Shown here: positions 8,482 through 16,364 of the stretch, in pieces
Layout of the letters: each line of letters begins with the position of its first letter
Numbering within the stretch: position 1 is the stretch's first letter
NCBI GenBank assembly: GCA_937862865.1
Contig: CALMFJ010000164.1
Span: forward strand, 1 to 34,561
Reading direction: 5' to 3'
Source: an uncultured Pseudomonadota bacterium
GTDB lineage: Bacteria > Desulfobacterota > Syntrophorhabdia > Syntrophorhabdales > Syntrophorhabdaceae
DNA: 34,561 nt
The notes under the pieces: model-generated
Seen by the model: only the letters and a program-made list of their open reading frames with translations
What the model was told of the DNA's origin: nothing
The model's database searches: none
Translations under genes and position numbers: made by a program

Positions 8482-8664
8482 CTAAGGTTTTTCAGGCTTT
8501 ATGGGAATAGCCTCCGAGATGAGCATTATCGGGATGCCGTCCCTTATAGGATAAAGGACCCCGCATTGCGGGCACGTAAACCCTTCCGGCGATGACGATA
8601 AAACCAGATCGCCTTTGCACTTAGGGCAACACAGGATATCGATCAGGTCCTGGCTGATAGGCAT
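8482..8664 (-). CDS. Trm112/YcaR family small zinc-ribbon protein
   Basis: 60 residues. Two CxxC pairs, CPKC (C13, C16) and CPQC (C31, C34), would hold one zinc. LIDILCCPKCKGDL and GVLYPIRDGIPIMLISEA are the hallmark segments of the bacterial Trm112-like family, often found beside LPS genes. In archaea and eukaryotes Trm112 activates methyltransferases; the bacterial role is not established. A GAGGAGCGGCC ribosome site precedes ATG. It sits between rpsA and lpxL with gaps of 16 and 9 bases. Confidence 0.9.
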   Translation of the reverse strand: MPISQDLIDILCCPKCKGDLVLSSSPEGFTCPQCGVLYPIRDGIPIMLISEAIPIKPEKP

Positions 8665-8680
8665 GGCCGCTCCTCTTTGA

Positions 8681-10396
8681 TCAATCGTTGTCTTCGCTGT
8701 TTTTCTTCATGGCCGGCTCAAGGATATCGCCGAGAGTTGAGAACGCGCCGCCGGTTTCCTCGCGTACCTCGGTTAAGGTCTTCGTTTCCCTTTTCCTCAA
8801 TACCTTTGTGCTCAGGGCTATTCGTTTGTCCTTTTCGTCGATGTTGAGGACCGCTGCCTGTATCGTGTCATCGAGAGTGAATACCTCGGACGGCTGTTTG
8901 CCCTGCAGTTCATCCATCTCAGACACGTGGATGAGGCCTTCCACGCCTTCTTCGATCTCGACGAAAACACCAAAATCAGTGATGCTGGTGATGTGGCCCT
9001 CAACCACGTCACCCACAGAATAACGGTTTGAGACCCCCTTCCAGGGGTCTTCCTTAAGGCGCTTCAAGCTCAGCGAGAACTTTTTCTGCGCCTTATCGAT
9101 ATTGAGGACAAGAGCGTCGATCGTCGTGCCCTTCTTGAATTGTTCCTGGGACGTCTTCTTTCTCCGGGACCATGAAAGTTCGGACATGTGGACGAGTCCG
9201 TCGATGCCGTTGCCGATGCCGACGAACATACCGAATTCCGTGAAGTTCTTGACCTTGCCCTTCACGATCGAACCAGGGGGGTAATTCGCTTCAAGTTCGT
9301 CCCACGGATCGGGGGCCAATTGCTTTAAACCGAGGGATATCCTTTTCTTATCGAAATCTATCTTGAGGACAACAAGTTCGAGCGCATCGCCCTTGTTGAC
9401 CATTTTCGACGGGTTCTTGAATTTCTTGTCCCAGCTCATTTCGCTGACATGGAGGAGCCCTTCGAGGCCCTGCTCCAGCTCGACGAACGCACCGTACTCT
9501 ACGATACCGACAACCTTGCCTCTCACTTTCGTGCCGGCAGGGTATTTTTCCTCTATCTTCAGCCAGGGGTCCGTCTTGAGCTGCTTCATGCCGATGGATA
9601 CGCGGCCCTTTTCCGTATCGATCCCGATGATCTTGACCTTGACCTCGTCGCCTATCCTCAGGTATTCCTTGGGATGCGTGATCTTTCCCCAGGTGATGTC
9701 GTTGATATGGAGAAAGCCGTCGACACCGCCGAGGTCGACGAACGCGCCGTAGTCGGTTATGTTCCTGACGAAACCGTAAATTATCTGGCCGTCCTTAACG
9801 TTTTTCCAGAACTCCTGCCTCTTCCTGTCGCGCTCCTCTTCAAGGAGGACGCGCCGGGAGAGAATGATGCTGCCTTTCCTGCGGTTCGACTTTATGACCT
9901 TGAACTTGAGGGCGCGCCCGACGAACGATGCCGGGTTCTTGACCGGCTTTATATCGACCTGGGACAAGGGCAAAAAGGCGTTGATCCCCACGTCGACGAT
10001 GAACCCGCCTTTGACCTCGGAGACGATATGGCCTTCCAGGGGTGACCCGTCCTCAAGTGACCTGTCTATCTTTTCCCACGTCTTTATCTCGTCGACGCGT
10101 TTTTTCGAGAGCCTTAAAAGTCCGGACTCTTTCTCGCGGCCGACGATCATGACCTCGACCTCGTCATCGACGCTCACGGGGTGTTCGCTGCCTTCTCGGG
10201 GAGAAAATTCATGAAGGGGCACTATGCCTTCGGATTTCAGGCCGACATCGATGATGACAGAATCACCGGCGATGTTTATTACCTTTCCCGTCAGTATGTT
10301 GCCTTCCTGGAGGCTTTTCATCGACGTTTCGTAGAGTGTCTGCATATCCTCCTGTGTGTTGTCTTTTGGTGCCGTGGGATCTGTCTCTACCATCAT
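8681..10396 (-). CDS. rpsA: 30S ribosomal protein S1
   Basis: 571 residues with six S1 (OB-fold) RNA-binding repeats, as in proteobacterial S1 (about 557). Repeat starts can be seen in the series [79 protein letters not shown] and [19 protein letters not shown]. The strongest repeats carry the [17 protein letters not shown] type block. S1 binds mRNA leaders on the 30S subunit to help initiation. AGGGGG precedes two tandem ATGs (10396, 10393); either may be used. It is preceded by ispH with a 10-base gap; in several bacteria ispH and rpsA are fused or adjacent, and here they remain separate genes. Confidence 0.96.
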   Translation of the reverse strand: MMVETDPTAPKDNTQEDMQTLYETSMKSLQEGNILTGKVINIAGDSVIIDVGLKSEGIVPLHEFSPREGSEHPVSVDDEVEVMIVGREKESGLLRLSKKRVDEIKTWEKIDRSLEDGSPLEGHIVSEVKGGFIVDVGINAFLPLSQVDIKPVKNPASFVGRALKFKVIKSNRRKGSIILSRRVLLEEERDRKRQEFWKNVKDGQIIYGFVRNITDYGAFVDLGGVDGFLHINDITWGKITHPKEYLRIGDEVKVKIIGIDTEKGRVSIGMKQLKTDPWLKIEEKYPAGTKVRGKVVGIVEYGAFVELEQGLEGLLHVSEMSWDKKFKNPSKMVNKGDALELVVLKIDFDKKRISLGLKQLAPDPWDELEANYPPGSIVKGKVKNFTEFGMFVGIGNGIDGLVHMSELSWSRRKKTSQEQFKKGTTIDALVLNIDKAQKKFSLSLKRLKEDPWKGVSNRYSVGDVVEGHITSITDFGVFVEIEEGVEGLIHVSEMDELQGKQPSEVFTLDDTIQAAVLNIDEKDKRIALSTKVLRKRETKTLTEVREETGGAFSTLGDILEPAMKKNSEDND

Positions 10397-10406
10397 CGTG
10401 TGCCCC

Positions 10407-11225
10407 CTAAAAGTTTTTTACGCGCCCTTCAACAATATCTATAATAAGATCGGGTGTTGATGCTCCCCCCGTTAAGCCTACCCGTGATACACTTGTGAAC
10501 CACTCGGGACGAAGGTCATCGACAGTTTCGATGTGATAAGTGTTTGGCTGGACTTTATGAACGACCTTGTAAAGCTTCGTGCAGTTTGAGCTGTTCTTCC
10601 CCCCCACTACCAGCATCATGTCGACTTCGCCCGATAATTCTATCGCTTCATTCTGCCGTATCTGAGTGCTTTCGCAGATCGTGTTGAATATCCTGAGTTC
10701 CTCCACTCCGGCGATAAGCTCTTTTACGATCGAAACGAATGTCCCCTTATCGAGGGTCGTCTGACTGACAACTCCGACCTTTTTGGCGGCGAACGTTGTT
10801 GGTTCTTGTAGTACAATACCATCATTATCCAGATAACTCAAGACACTTTTGACCTCGGGATGGTTCCTGTCCCCAACGATCACGACCTGATAGCCGCTCT
10901 TCTCGAGGTTCCGGGCATGCTTGCGCACCCGCTTTACGAAAGGGCACGTGGTGTCTATCGATTTAAGGCCGCTCTTGCGGACGTATTCCTCTTCTTCCTT
11001 TCTTATTCCGTGGGTGCGGAATACGACCGTACCGTCTTTAACCTGGTAGACGTCATCAACGGGAGTGATCCCCTTCTCCTTCAGCAGTTCGACCATCTGG
11101 GGATTATGGATGATGGGGCCTATGGTAAACACCCTTTCGCCTTTTTCCGCGGCCTTCAATACCATTTTGATCGCCCGTTTTACACCGAAGCAAAAACCGA
11201 TATTTTTCGTCTTGATCACATTCAT
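10407..11225 (-). CDS. ispH: 4-hydroxy-3-methylbut-2-enyl diphosphate reductase
   Basis: 272 residues, slightly shorter than usual (about 280-315). The three cysteines that hold the Fe-S cluster are present: C12 in GFCFGVKRAI, C94 in DTTCPFVKRV, and C184 in NTICESTQIRQ. Substrate-binding histidines (H40 in GPIIHNP, H122 in RNHPE) and the C-terminal TGGASTPDLII are also present. It makes IPP and DMAPP in the last step of the MEP isoprenoid pathway. Its ATG overlaps the cmk stop codon as ATGA, so translation is coupled to cmk. Confidence 0.96.
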   Translation of the reverse strand: MNVIKTKNIGFCFGVKRAIKMVLKAAEKGERVFTIGPIIHNPQMVELLKEKGITPVDDVYQVKDGTVVFRTHGIRKEEEEYVRKSGLKSIDTTCPFVKRVRKHARNLEKSGYQVVIVGDRNHPEVKSVLSYLDNDGIVLQEPTTFAAKKVGVVSQTTLDKGTFVSIVKELIAGVEELRIFNTICESTQIRQNEAIELSGEVDMMLVVGGKNSSNCTKLYKVVHKVQPNTYHIETVDDLRPEWFTSVSRVGLTGGASTPDLIIDIVEGRVKNF

Positions 11226-11896
11226 TTCCGCTGGCTGTCCCTCTTTTTTATGTGGTTAAGGATGATCCGCAACACGCCTTCGATGTCCTTTCCCGTCGTG
11301 TCGACAACAATCGCCCCGTCCGGGATGACGAGCGGCGCAACCGCCCGCGTGGAATCGTTCGCATCACGTTTATCCATCTCCTGCCTGACCGTATGGAACT
11401 CCTGCCCCCGACCTTTTGATGCGAGTTCGGTATGCCGGCGGTTCGCCCTTTCATCGGGGCGTGCATCGAGATAAAACTTGATATCGGCGTCCGGGAAGAC
11501 CACACTTCCCGTGTCCCTTCCCTCGAGAACGGAATTCCTGTCCGCCGCAAGCCTGCGCTGGGTCGCGTTCGCATATTCGCGGACCGGGACCTGTTGTGAC
11601 AGACGGGAAGCAAGAAGTGATATATCGGGTGTGCGTATCTCTTCGGAAATGTCCTCTCCGGACAGGGTTACCCGGGTGTTCTCGCCGAATTCGAATGTAA
11701 CAGGAAGGTTGTGGAGGAGTTCCTCGAGCGATTCCCCGTCTTTTCGTATTTTATAGGCGTATGCTATGCTCCGGTAGATCGCACCGGAATCGATGTAGGT
11801 ATAGCCGGCAGTGGAAGCAAGGAGTTTTGCGATCGTACTCTTACCGGCTCCGCTTGGACCGTCAATCGTTATGATCGTGTTTTTTTTTACAGTCAC
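11222..11896 (-). CDS. cmk: Cytidylate kinase
   Basis: 224 residues, normal for the bacterial enzyme that phosphorylates CMP/dCMP with ATP. The P-loop GPSGAGKST is at residues 13-21; YIDSGAIYRSIAY, GRDTGSVVFPDADIKFYLDA (in part: GRDTGSVVFPDA) and the LID-region RRHTELASKG are family signatures. The start codon is GTG with AGGAA five bases upstream. It is the first gene of the cmk-ispH-rpsA-trm112-lpxL operon; cmk next to rpsA is a widespread arrangement. Confidence 0.96.
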   Translation of the reverse strand: MTVKKNTIITIDGPSGAGKSTIAKLLASTAGYTYIDSGAIYRSIAYAYKIRKDGESLEELLHNLPVTFEFGENTRVTLSGEDISEEIRTPDISLLASRLSQQVPVREYANATQRRLAADRNSVLEGRDTGSVVFPDADIKFYLDARPDERANRRHTELASKGRGQEFHTVRQEMDKRDANDSTRAVAPLVIPDGAIVVDTTGKDIEGVLRIILNHIKKRDSQRK

Positions 11897-11937
11897 GTTG
11901 TTTCCTGCAGCCTCAAAAACCCTTGAGCCAGATAATC

Positions 11938-11966
11938 AGTATATATGAACTTCTCGAAAAATTCAA
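11938..11966 (-). promoter_or_regulatory. Promoter of the cmk-ispH-rpsA-trm112-lpxL operon
   Basis: Minus-strand TTGAAT (11966-11961), exact 17-base spacer, TATACT (11943-11938). Transcription would start near 11931, about 35 bases before the cmk GTG. This is one of the best sigma70-type matches in the window. Confidence 0.65.
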
Positions 11967-12114
11967 AATGTATCGCGGGGATAGGTGGGCTGACCGTGTT
12001 GTGCGCATGGCGCAACGGGAAAACCGGGTTGCCGGCCCTGTGTGTGGAATTCTATGCACATGCGGGGCTTCGGGAGGCCACGGGCCATAGGAATTGACGC
12101 ATCATTTTGAAAAT

Positions 12115-12370
12115 ATGGAACATTCATTGTGCGGGCAGATGCGGTGCCCTCGATCCGTGAAAAGATGATTTTCTTACTATGGGAATTAGCCCCACATTTA
12201 CTCAATGGTAAATCAATGAGACATTTCGAAAAATATATGCTAGCATCATCATGCAGCGTTGGGGAAGTGGGGGTCGTTGAGCTCGTTGGGGAAGGGGCAG
12301 CGTTATCGGTAGTGCGGTTGCATCAAAAAGATGTTCCATCAAATAGCCTGTCTAACGACAGGCATTTTTA
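12115..12370 (+). ncRNA. Candidate structured small RNA with its own terminator
   Basis: In the 484-base gap between cmk and the DUF697-like gene, ATGGAACAT (12115-12123) is perfectly complementary to ATGTTCCAT (12331-12339), which would close a roughly 215-base RNA. Seven bases later comes a perfect plus-strand terminator (12346-12370). Inside are smaller hairpins, such as TTTAC-TCAATG-GTAAA and the palindrome ATGCTAGCAT, and a G-rich direct repeat CGTTGGGGAAG. It does not match any RNA family I can recall. A TTGACG at 12094-12099 lacks a clear -10. The rest of the gap (11967-12093) shows nothing I can name. Confidence 0.28.
12346..12370 (+). terminator. Intrinsic terminator in plus orientation
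   Basis: GCCTGTC-TAAC-GACAGGC is a perfect 7-base-pair hairpin followed by ATTTTTATT on the plus strand. No plus-strand protein gene precedes it, which suggests a non-coding transcript. On the minus strand, it lies 11 bases past the DUF697-like gene, but the T-run there is poor (TATTTGAT), so it might serve that gene only weakly. Confidence 0.65.
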
Positions 12371-12380
12371 TTCCGAATTT

Positions 12381-12881
12381 CTAAGGCATACGTTCCGGGA
12401 TGGGTTTGCGGTCGGCCACCATCCCGGCAACCTTGTGACATTCGTTGATATGGTGACGGATAACGAGCATCATCCCCCCGTAGCTTAACCCGGCGGAAAC
12501 GGCCTGCCCGACAATCGGCATGTACTTTGCCACCTGCTTCGTGGTCAGTTTCTTCAGGCCAATTTTTTTCAGCAGGTTAAAAACGAGGTCCTTCGTCAGG
12601 GCGCTGCCGATGACCTTTGACCCGATTTCTTTGGCTGTTTCGTAGATCACGATGGACACTTGCGGATCGTACCGGTCTATCTGTTCCCTGGCAAGCCCGA
12701 ATTTTTGCGTTATTTTCGGGATAATATCACGCAGGACCATGATGTCCGTCGCCACGTCCGTCAACGGGACCGGCACTATCGATGCCGCCGCTGAGATCAG
12801 GGCCCGTTTATTCGACATTTTGATACACTCGTGCCGTATCCGGTCGAGTTCTTCCCTGGTATGGGCCAGCATAGTACTCAT
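12381..12881 (-). CDS. DUF697-like membrane-associated protein
   Basis: 166 residues. The pattern KMSNKRALISAAASIVPVPLTDVATDIMVLRDIIPKI (shown to place the region: residues about 21-57) followed by a second hydrophobic/helical region KYMPIVGQAVSAGLSYGGMMLV (about 123-144) is typical of DUF697-type small proteins with two hydrophobic helices, related to the C-terminal part of YcjF-like proteins. Function unknown. The start at 12881 is followed by a second ATG at 12872. Minus-strand TTGATT and TATAAA with an 18-base spacer lie right at the first ATG, which would favour the second ATG. It stands alone, divergent from the lipoprotein gene. Confidence 0.6.
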   Translation of the reverse strand: MSTMLAHTREELDRIRHECIKMSNKRALISAAASIVPVPLTDVATDIMVLRDIIPKITQKFGLAREQIDRYDPQVSIVIYETAKEIGSKVIGSALTKDLVFNLLKKIGLKKLTTKQVAKYMPIVGQAVSAGLSYGGMMLVIRHHINECHKVAGMVADRKPIPERMP

Positions 12882-12961
12882 TTATAGTATTTCATCCGGC
12901 ACTAAATCAAGGATTTTGTGCCGGAAGCGGTCCGTCGCGGCGCGGCAGACGGATTTCCCGG

Positions 12962-12989
12962 TTGCAAAATCCGGCAGGGAGAATAGAAT
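12962..12989 (+). promoter_or_regulatory. Promoter candidate for the small lipoprotein gene
   Basis: TTGCAA (12962-12967), a 16-base spacer, TAGAAT (12984-12989). It lies about 70 bases before the lipoprotein ATG at 13060 and could also serve the pentapeptide-repeat gene behind it. Confidence 0.4.
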
Positions 12990-13059
12990 TACATATACGA
13001 GGTCCGATCGATGTCGTACCGGGTGCTGTATAGGCCGGTGAAGAAACCAGGAGGGTACT

Positions 13060-13317
13060 ATGATATCAGATTTCCGCATGCGAAAACTGAAGTGGGCGTG
13101 TGCCGGGTTCTGTGTGACGCTTCCGCTCATTCTCGGCGGCTGTGTCGTCAATTATTCTCAGAGAGGTAAAACGCAATCTGATTTCGACCGTGATAAAGCA
13201 ATGTGTACGCAAATAGCCGAGCAGACGTATCAGAAAAAGGGAACACGGGTCTGCGACGAAGTCGACGCATGCTTGAAATCCCGGGGCTGGACGGCCAGTT
13301 CACCTACGCTCTGGTAA
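13060..13317 (+). CDS. Small lipoprotein of unknown function
   Basis: 85 residues. A basic N-region (MRKLKWA), hydrophobic core and lipobox ILGGC place an acylated cysteine at residue 28, so it should be a membrane-anchored lipoprotein. The mature part carries three further cysteines and a DFDRDKAMCTQIAEQTYQKK helix, then DACLKSRGW; such short lipoproteins with a Cys-rich C-terminal half and a final 'CL..RGW' motif are common in proteobacteria without assigned roles. GGAGGG eight bases before ATG supports the start. It ends 18 bases before the pentapeptide-repeat gene. Confidence 0.75.
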   Translation: MISDFRMRKLKWACAGFCVTLPLILGGCVVNYSQRGKTQSDFDRDKAMCTQIAEQTYQKKGTRVCDEVDACLKSRGWTASSPTLW

Positions 13318-13335
13318 TGACCCGAGCATACTATA

Positions 13336-14028
13336 GTGGAGATCACGCATAAGGACCTGAAGGAAGTTCTGTCGCAACATATGCGGTGGCTTCGCAACAG
13401 GGGCGGCGCCTGCGCCAACCTGTCGGGCCTTGATCTGTCCGGCCTGAGGATGGCCGGCGTCAATTTGTCGCACGCACTGTTGTCCGGCGCAGACCTCGCC
13501 GGCGCGAGCCTTGTCCGCGCCAACCTTTCCGGCACCGACATGTCCGGGTGCGTCCTTATCGATGCCGACCTTTCCCGTGCAAATTTTTATCGGGCCACCC
13601 TGTGCGAGAGCGATCTTTCGAACGCCAGACTGGTCAGGGCAAATTTGTCCGGGGTTGACATGTCGCGCGTGAACTGTTCGCATGCTATCCTCACCGGCGC
13701 AAACTTGAGCCGTGCGAATCTTGCCGGGGCCGACCTGAACGGGGCCGACCTCGCCGGGACGGACATCGAACGGGCGGACCTTGCCCTTGCAGAACTCATC
13801 GGCGCCGACCTCACCGGGGCGAATCTTTCCTACGCGGACCTTTCCTACGCGAATCTTTCCCGGGCGAATCTCGCGCGGGTGAACCTTGCGGGGGTCGATA
13901 TCTCCCGCGCCAATCTTGCGTATGCGAACCTCGCCGGGGCGAACCTCACGCGGGCGGACATGACGCTGGCCGATCTTAACGAGGCGGACCTGACGGGGGC
14001 CGTCTGGCCGGACGGAACAAAAAAATAG
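13336..14028 (+). CDS. Pentapeptide-repeat protein
   Basis: 230 residues. After an N-terminal helix (DLKEVLSQHMRWL), residues from about 27 to 225 are nearly unbroken pentapeptide repeats of the A(D/N)LXX form, for example ANLSG, ADLAG, ANLSR, which fold as a right-handed quadrilateral beta-helix. Around 38-40 repeats are present. Some members mimic DNA and protect gyrase, but most have unknown roles; no cytolytic or kinase domain is attached here, and no signal peptide is visible. The start is GTG 13336 with a weak ribosome site; ATG 13381 is an alternative. The repetitive coding leaves a long open frame on the opposite strand, which is an artefact. Confidence 0.85.
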   Translation: MEITHKDLKEVLSQHMRWLRNRGGACANLSGLDLSGLRMAGVNLSHALLSGADLAGASLVRANLSGTDMSGCVLIDADLSRANFYRATLCESDLSNARLVRANLSGVDMSRVNCSHAILTGANLSRANLAGADLNGADLAGTDIERADLALAELIGADLTGANLSYADLSYANLSRANLARVNLAGVDISRANLAYANLAGANLTRADMTLADLNEADLTGAVWPDGTKK

Positions 14029-14088
14029 AGTGAACTTTTCAAAGATCTGCTTTACGTTATTATCCACGAACGTAGGACTGGAGGAGTC

Positions 14089-14742
14089 ATGCGCTATAAA
14101 GGTGTGATTTTTGATCTTGACGGGACGCTTGTCGATTCGCTCGACGACATAGCGGATTCCATGAATAAAATTCTCAGGGCACATGGTTTTCCGGTGCATG
14201 CCACAGACAGGTACAGGGAATTTGTCGGGCGCGGGATGACGAATCTCGTTATCAGGGCATTGCCCGAAGACGCCCGGGATGACACCCGGATCACGGTTTG
14301 CCGCGATGCGATGCTTGTCGAATACGGGGCCAACTACCTCAATAAGACACGTCCGTACGACGGAATCATCGACATGCTCACCGAACTTACCCGGCTCAAT
14401 ATCGAGACAGCTGTTTTTTCAAACAAGGTCGACCATTATACAAAGAAGATTATGGCGGAGCTTTTTTCCCGATGCAATTTCGCGGTTGTGCTGGGGTCGG
14501 GCCCCGAATTGCCGGAAAAGCCGGACCCGAAAGGGGTCCTTGCTATAAGCTCTCTTCTGGGTGTCCCGCCCGGGGACCTGGTCTATGTCGGGGACTCCGA
14601 TGTGGATATGCAAACGGCCCGTAACGCAGGTATGCATCCCGCCGGCGCCCTGTGGGGTTTCAGGACCCGGGAAGAGCTGATTGCGAACGGTGCCGAGTTC
14701 CTCCTCGGCCACCCGATGGACCTTCTTGCGGTAGTGCAGTAG
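14089..14742 (+). CDS. HAD-family phosphatase (phosphoglycolate phosphatase-like)
   Basis: 217 residues. HAD motif I is FDLDGTLVDS (nucleophile D9, acid/base D11), motif II is AVFSNK near residue 109, the lysine of motif III is in PEKPDPKG, and motif IV is YVGDSDVDM. A helical cap lies between motifs I and II, as in the Gph/PGPase class that dephosphorylates phosphoglycolate and similar small substrates. True substrate is uncertain. GGAGGAGTC just before ATG gives a strong ribosome site. It converges with the transglycosylase gene 21 bases away, without an obvious terminator. Confidence 0.88.
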   Translation: MRYKGVIFDLDGTLVDSLDDIADSMNKILRAHGFPVHATDRYREFVGRGMTNLVIRALPEDARDDTRITVCRDAMLVEYGANYLNKTRPYDGIIDMLTELTRLNIETAVFSNKVDHYTKKIMAELFSRCNFAVVLGSGPELPEKPDPKGVLAISSLLGVPPGDLVYVGDSDVDMQTARNAGMHPAGALWGFRTREELIANGAEFLLGHPMDLLAVVQ

Positions 14743-14763
14743 GGACAGTTTTTTACCCGTATC

Positions 14764-15387
14764 TTATTCCGTACCGGGGACATCGCTTAACCGTTCGGAC
14801 AGGACACCCTTCTTGAATGATATCGCGGCCGAAATAACCTTATCCGCATATCCGTCATCCTTTGCGCCCAGGTATCTGTACAGCGCTGTCCTGAGATCAT
14901 TCTTCGAAGCGTTGAGGTACAGCCGGAGTATGGCGGTGCCCACAGACAGGTTCCTGTGAAGATCGTGGACCTCTTCCTCGGAAGAAAAATAGTGCTTCCA
15001 GGTCGGCCAGTGGACCTGCATGAGACCGCGGGCGTTCTTGCTGCTGACTGCATGCGGGTTAAAACAGCTCTCCACCCCTATGATTCCCATAATGACCGAC
15101 AAGAAATTGAGCCTGTGTTCATCGGAGGCGTACCGGAACCTTTTCTCGTGCACATGGTCGGTTATTGCTTTTGCCACAAAGACAGACGTGGCTTTCGCCT
15201 GTTTTTTGTTAACGCTCCGTATATGCCGCAGGGCATACCGGAAGTCTTTGTATCTGTCCGGGTCTTCTTTCCTCATGGCCTCAAGTTCATAGCGGACCTT
15301 CGAGAAATTGCTTTCATATGCCCTGCTGTAAGGAACTTTACAGGCCAGCAGGAAACAAACGAGGCCGGCAATGATCAGTATCTGCAA
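14764..15387 (-). CDS. Lytic transglycosylase (SLT family) lipoprotein
   Basis: 207 residues from TTG 15387. GGAGG lies seven bases upstream of this TTG, whereas an ATG at 15420 has its nearest ribosome site 15 bases away. From the TTG the protein begins with a short hydrophobic signal and a lipobox LLAC (Cys16), so it is likely anchored in the outer or inner membrane. The SLT catalytic motif GVESCFNPHAVSS (catalytic Glu at about 106) and ARGLMQVHWPTW follow, then the LSVGTAILRLYL and ALYRYLGA blocks of the fold. It cleaves peptidoglycan. Such small transglycosylases accompany conjugation and type IV secretion clusters, consistent with the genes that diverge from it, but a housekeeping role is also possible. 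Confidence 0.85.
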   Translation of the reverse strand: MQILIIAGLVCFLLACKVPYSRAYESNFSKVRYELEAMRKEDPDRYKDFRYALRHIRSVNKKQAKATSVFVAKAITDHVHEKRFRYASDEHRLNFLSVIMGIIGVESCFNPHAVSSKNARGLMQVHWPTWKHYFSSEEEVHDLHRNLSVGTAILRLYLNASKNDLRTALYRYLGAKDDGYADKVISAAISFKKGVLSERLSDVPGTE

Positions 15388-15572
15388 AACTCCGCCTCCC
15401 GACCGGCTCCATCCGGGCATCTTGTGCAGGATCGTCCTCCATATAGTGATATAGCGCGCACGCTAATCAAACGGGCTGTATCGGCAGTTTTTATTTTTTT
15501 GCCTGTTATTGCGCTATATTTTATCTTGACAACGTTTCCGGAAATATATTTTTATAAACATCATCAGTTGCT

Positions 15573-15595
15573 TTCCGCAGTAAATTCCGCAGTAA
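15573..15595. repeat. Two 11-base direct repeats upstream of the membrane-protein gene
   Basis: TTCCGCAGTAA occurs at 15573-15583 and again at 15585-15595, a 12-base period. It lies in the AT-rich divergent spacer (15388-15656) between the transglycosylase and the membrane-protein genes, 42 bases downstream of a TTGACA (15526-15531) followed by an AT-rich run. A regulator-binding or iteron-like role is possible. The rest of the spacer shows only AT-rich stretches and a small palindrome AGCGCGCACGCT (around 15453). Confidence 0.5.
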
Positions 15596-15656
15596 CTTAT
15601 CGCATAAGATCCAGATCAATATGTGCAGTGTTCCATGCATCGGGGGAGGGATTGCG

Positions 15657-16364
15657 TTGGAAAGAAGTACAGCAAAAAGTTCGGATAGTGTTGCGTATGT
15701 CATTGCAAGTCTCATCATTCTGGCATTGCTTGCTCTTTACGCATCGCGCAGCCTGATCGTCCTTCACAGGATCGAGTTGCCGGTCCTTGAGTTTCAGGCG
15801 CACCTTTACGCCCGGGTCTTGTCTCGCTCTGATTATGAGATGGAATTTTACAGGATCAGTGCGATCAGAGACGCGCTTGATGCCGAGTTCGTCAAGAGGG
15901 GCAGTTACACGGCGATCAGGTCAGATATGCTGAGAAAGGCCGTTGTATTCTCGTCCGTGCGCACGGGGCGGTGTACGCGTATCCTGGCATGCATCTTTCT
16001 CGGGTCTTTCGGCTCTATTATAACAGGGGTTGTCATGAGGGCCCGGGGGCGTCTCTACAGAACAAGGGACAATGTTCGCCGTTTGGAGCACAGGGGGGTT
16101 CACGGGTTTATTCATCTGGTCGGCGGGCATCTCGATTTCGATGCCATAGCACGTATCGAGAGATGTCCGACCCCCGAAAACCTGAGGAATGCCTTCACCG
16201 CCGTCCGTGAAAAGGTCAATGTACCGTGCTCGGTGGTAGCGCGCCTATTTCCGCGAGGGTCGGGGGAACGTCTGGCACTCCTGGAATACGGTAAGCCAAA
16301 GGTTAAATTCGCTGACAATCCAGAGAACGCCGGACGAGGTCCGGAAAACGAAAGGGGGACGTGA
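15657..16364 (+). CDS. Two-helix membrane protein, possible DotM/TrbA-like
   Basis: 235 residues from TTG 15657, chosen because GGGAGGG lies 7-8 bases upstream; ATG 15621 has no ribosome site. One membrane helix follows the short N-terminus (VAYVIASLIILALLALYAS, about 13-32), then a loop of about 70 residues, a second helix (ILACIFLGSFGSIITGVVM, about 110-128), then an arginine-rich start of a cytoplasmic C-terminal domain (RARGRLYRTRDNVRRL). This topology and the R-rich exit recall DotM/TrbA, which partners the DotL/TrbC coupling ATPase in type IVB systems; the sequence resemblance is weak and it is shorter than DotM (about 380). Its stop overlaps the next gene's GTG by four bases (GTGA). 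Confidence 0.5.
   Translation: MERSTAKSSDSVAYVIASLIILALLALYASRSLIVLHRIELPVLEFQAHLYARVLSRSDYEMEFYRISAIRDALDAEFVKRGSYTAIRSDMLRKAVVFSSVRTGRCTRILACIFLGSFGSIITGVVMRARGRLYRTRDNVRRLEHRGVHGFIHLVGGHLDFDAIARIERCPTPENLRNAFTAVREKVNVPCSVVARLFPRGSGERLALLEYGKPKVKFADNPENAGRGPENERGT

Noticed and set aside
12129-12488. A 119-residue plus-strand open frame across the 11.9-12.4 kb gap
   Set aside because: It runs through the terminator hairpin and into the DUF697-like gene on the other strand; no ribosome site.
13300-14199. A 299-residue open frame on the minus strand across the pentapeptide-repeat gene
   Set aside because: It is the reverse of the periodic GC-rich repeats; its product is a monotonous R/G/V-rich run and has no ribosome site.
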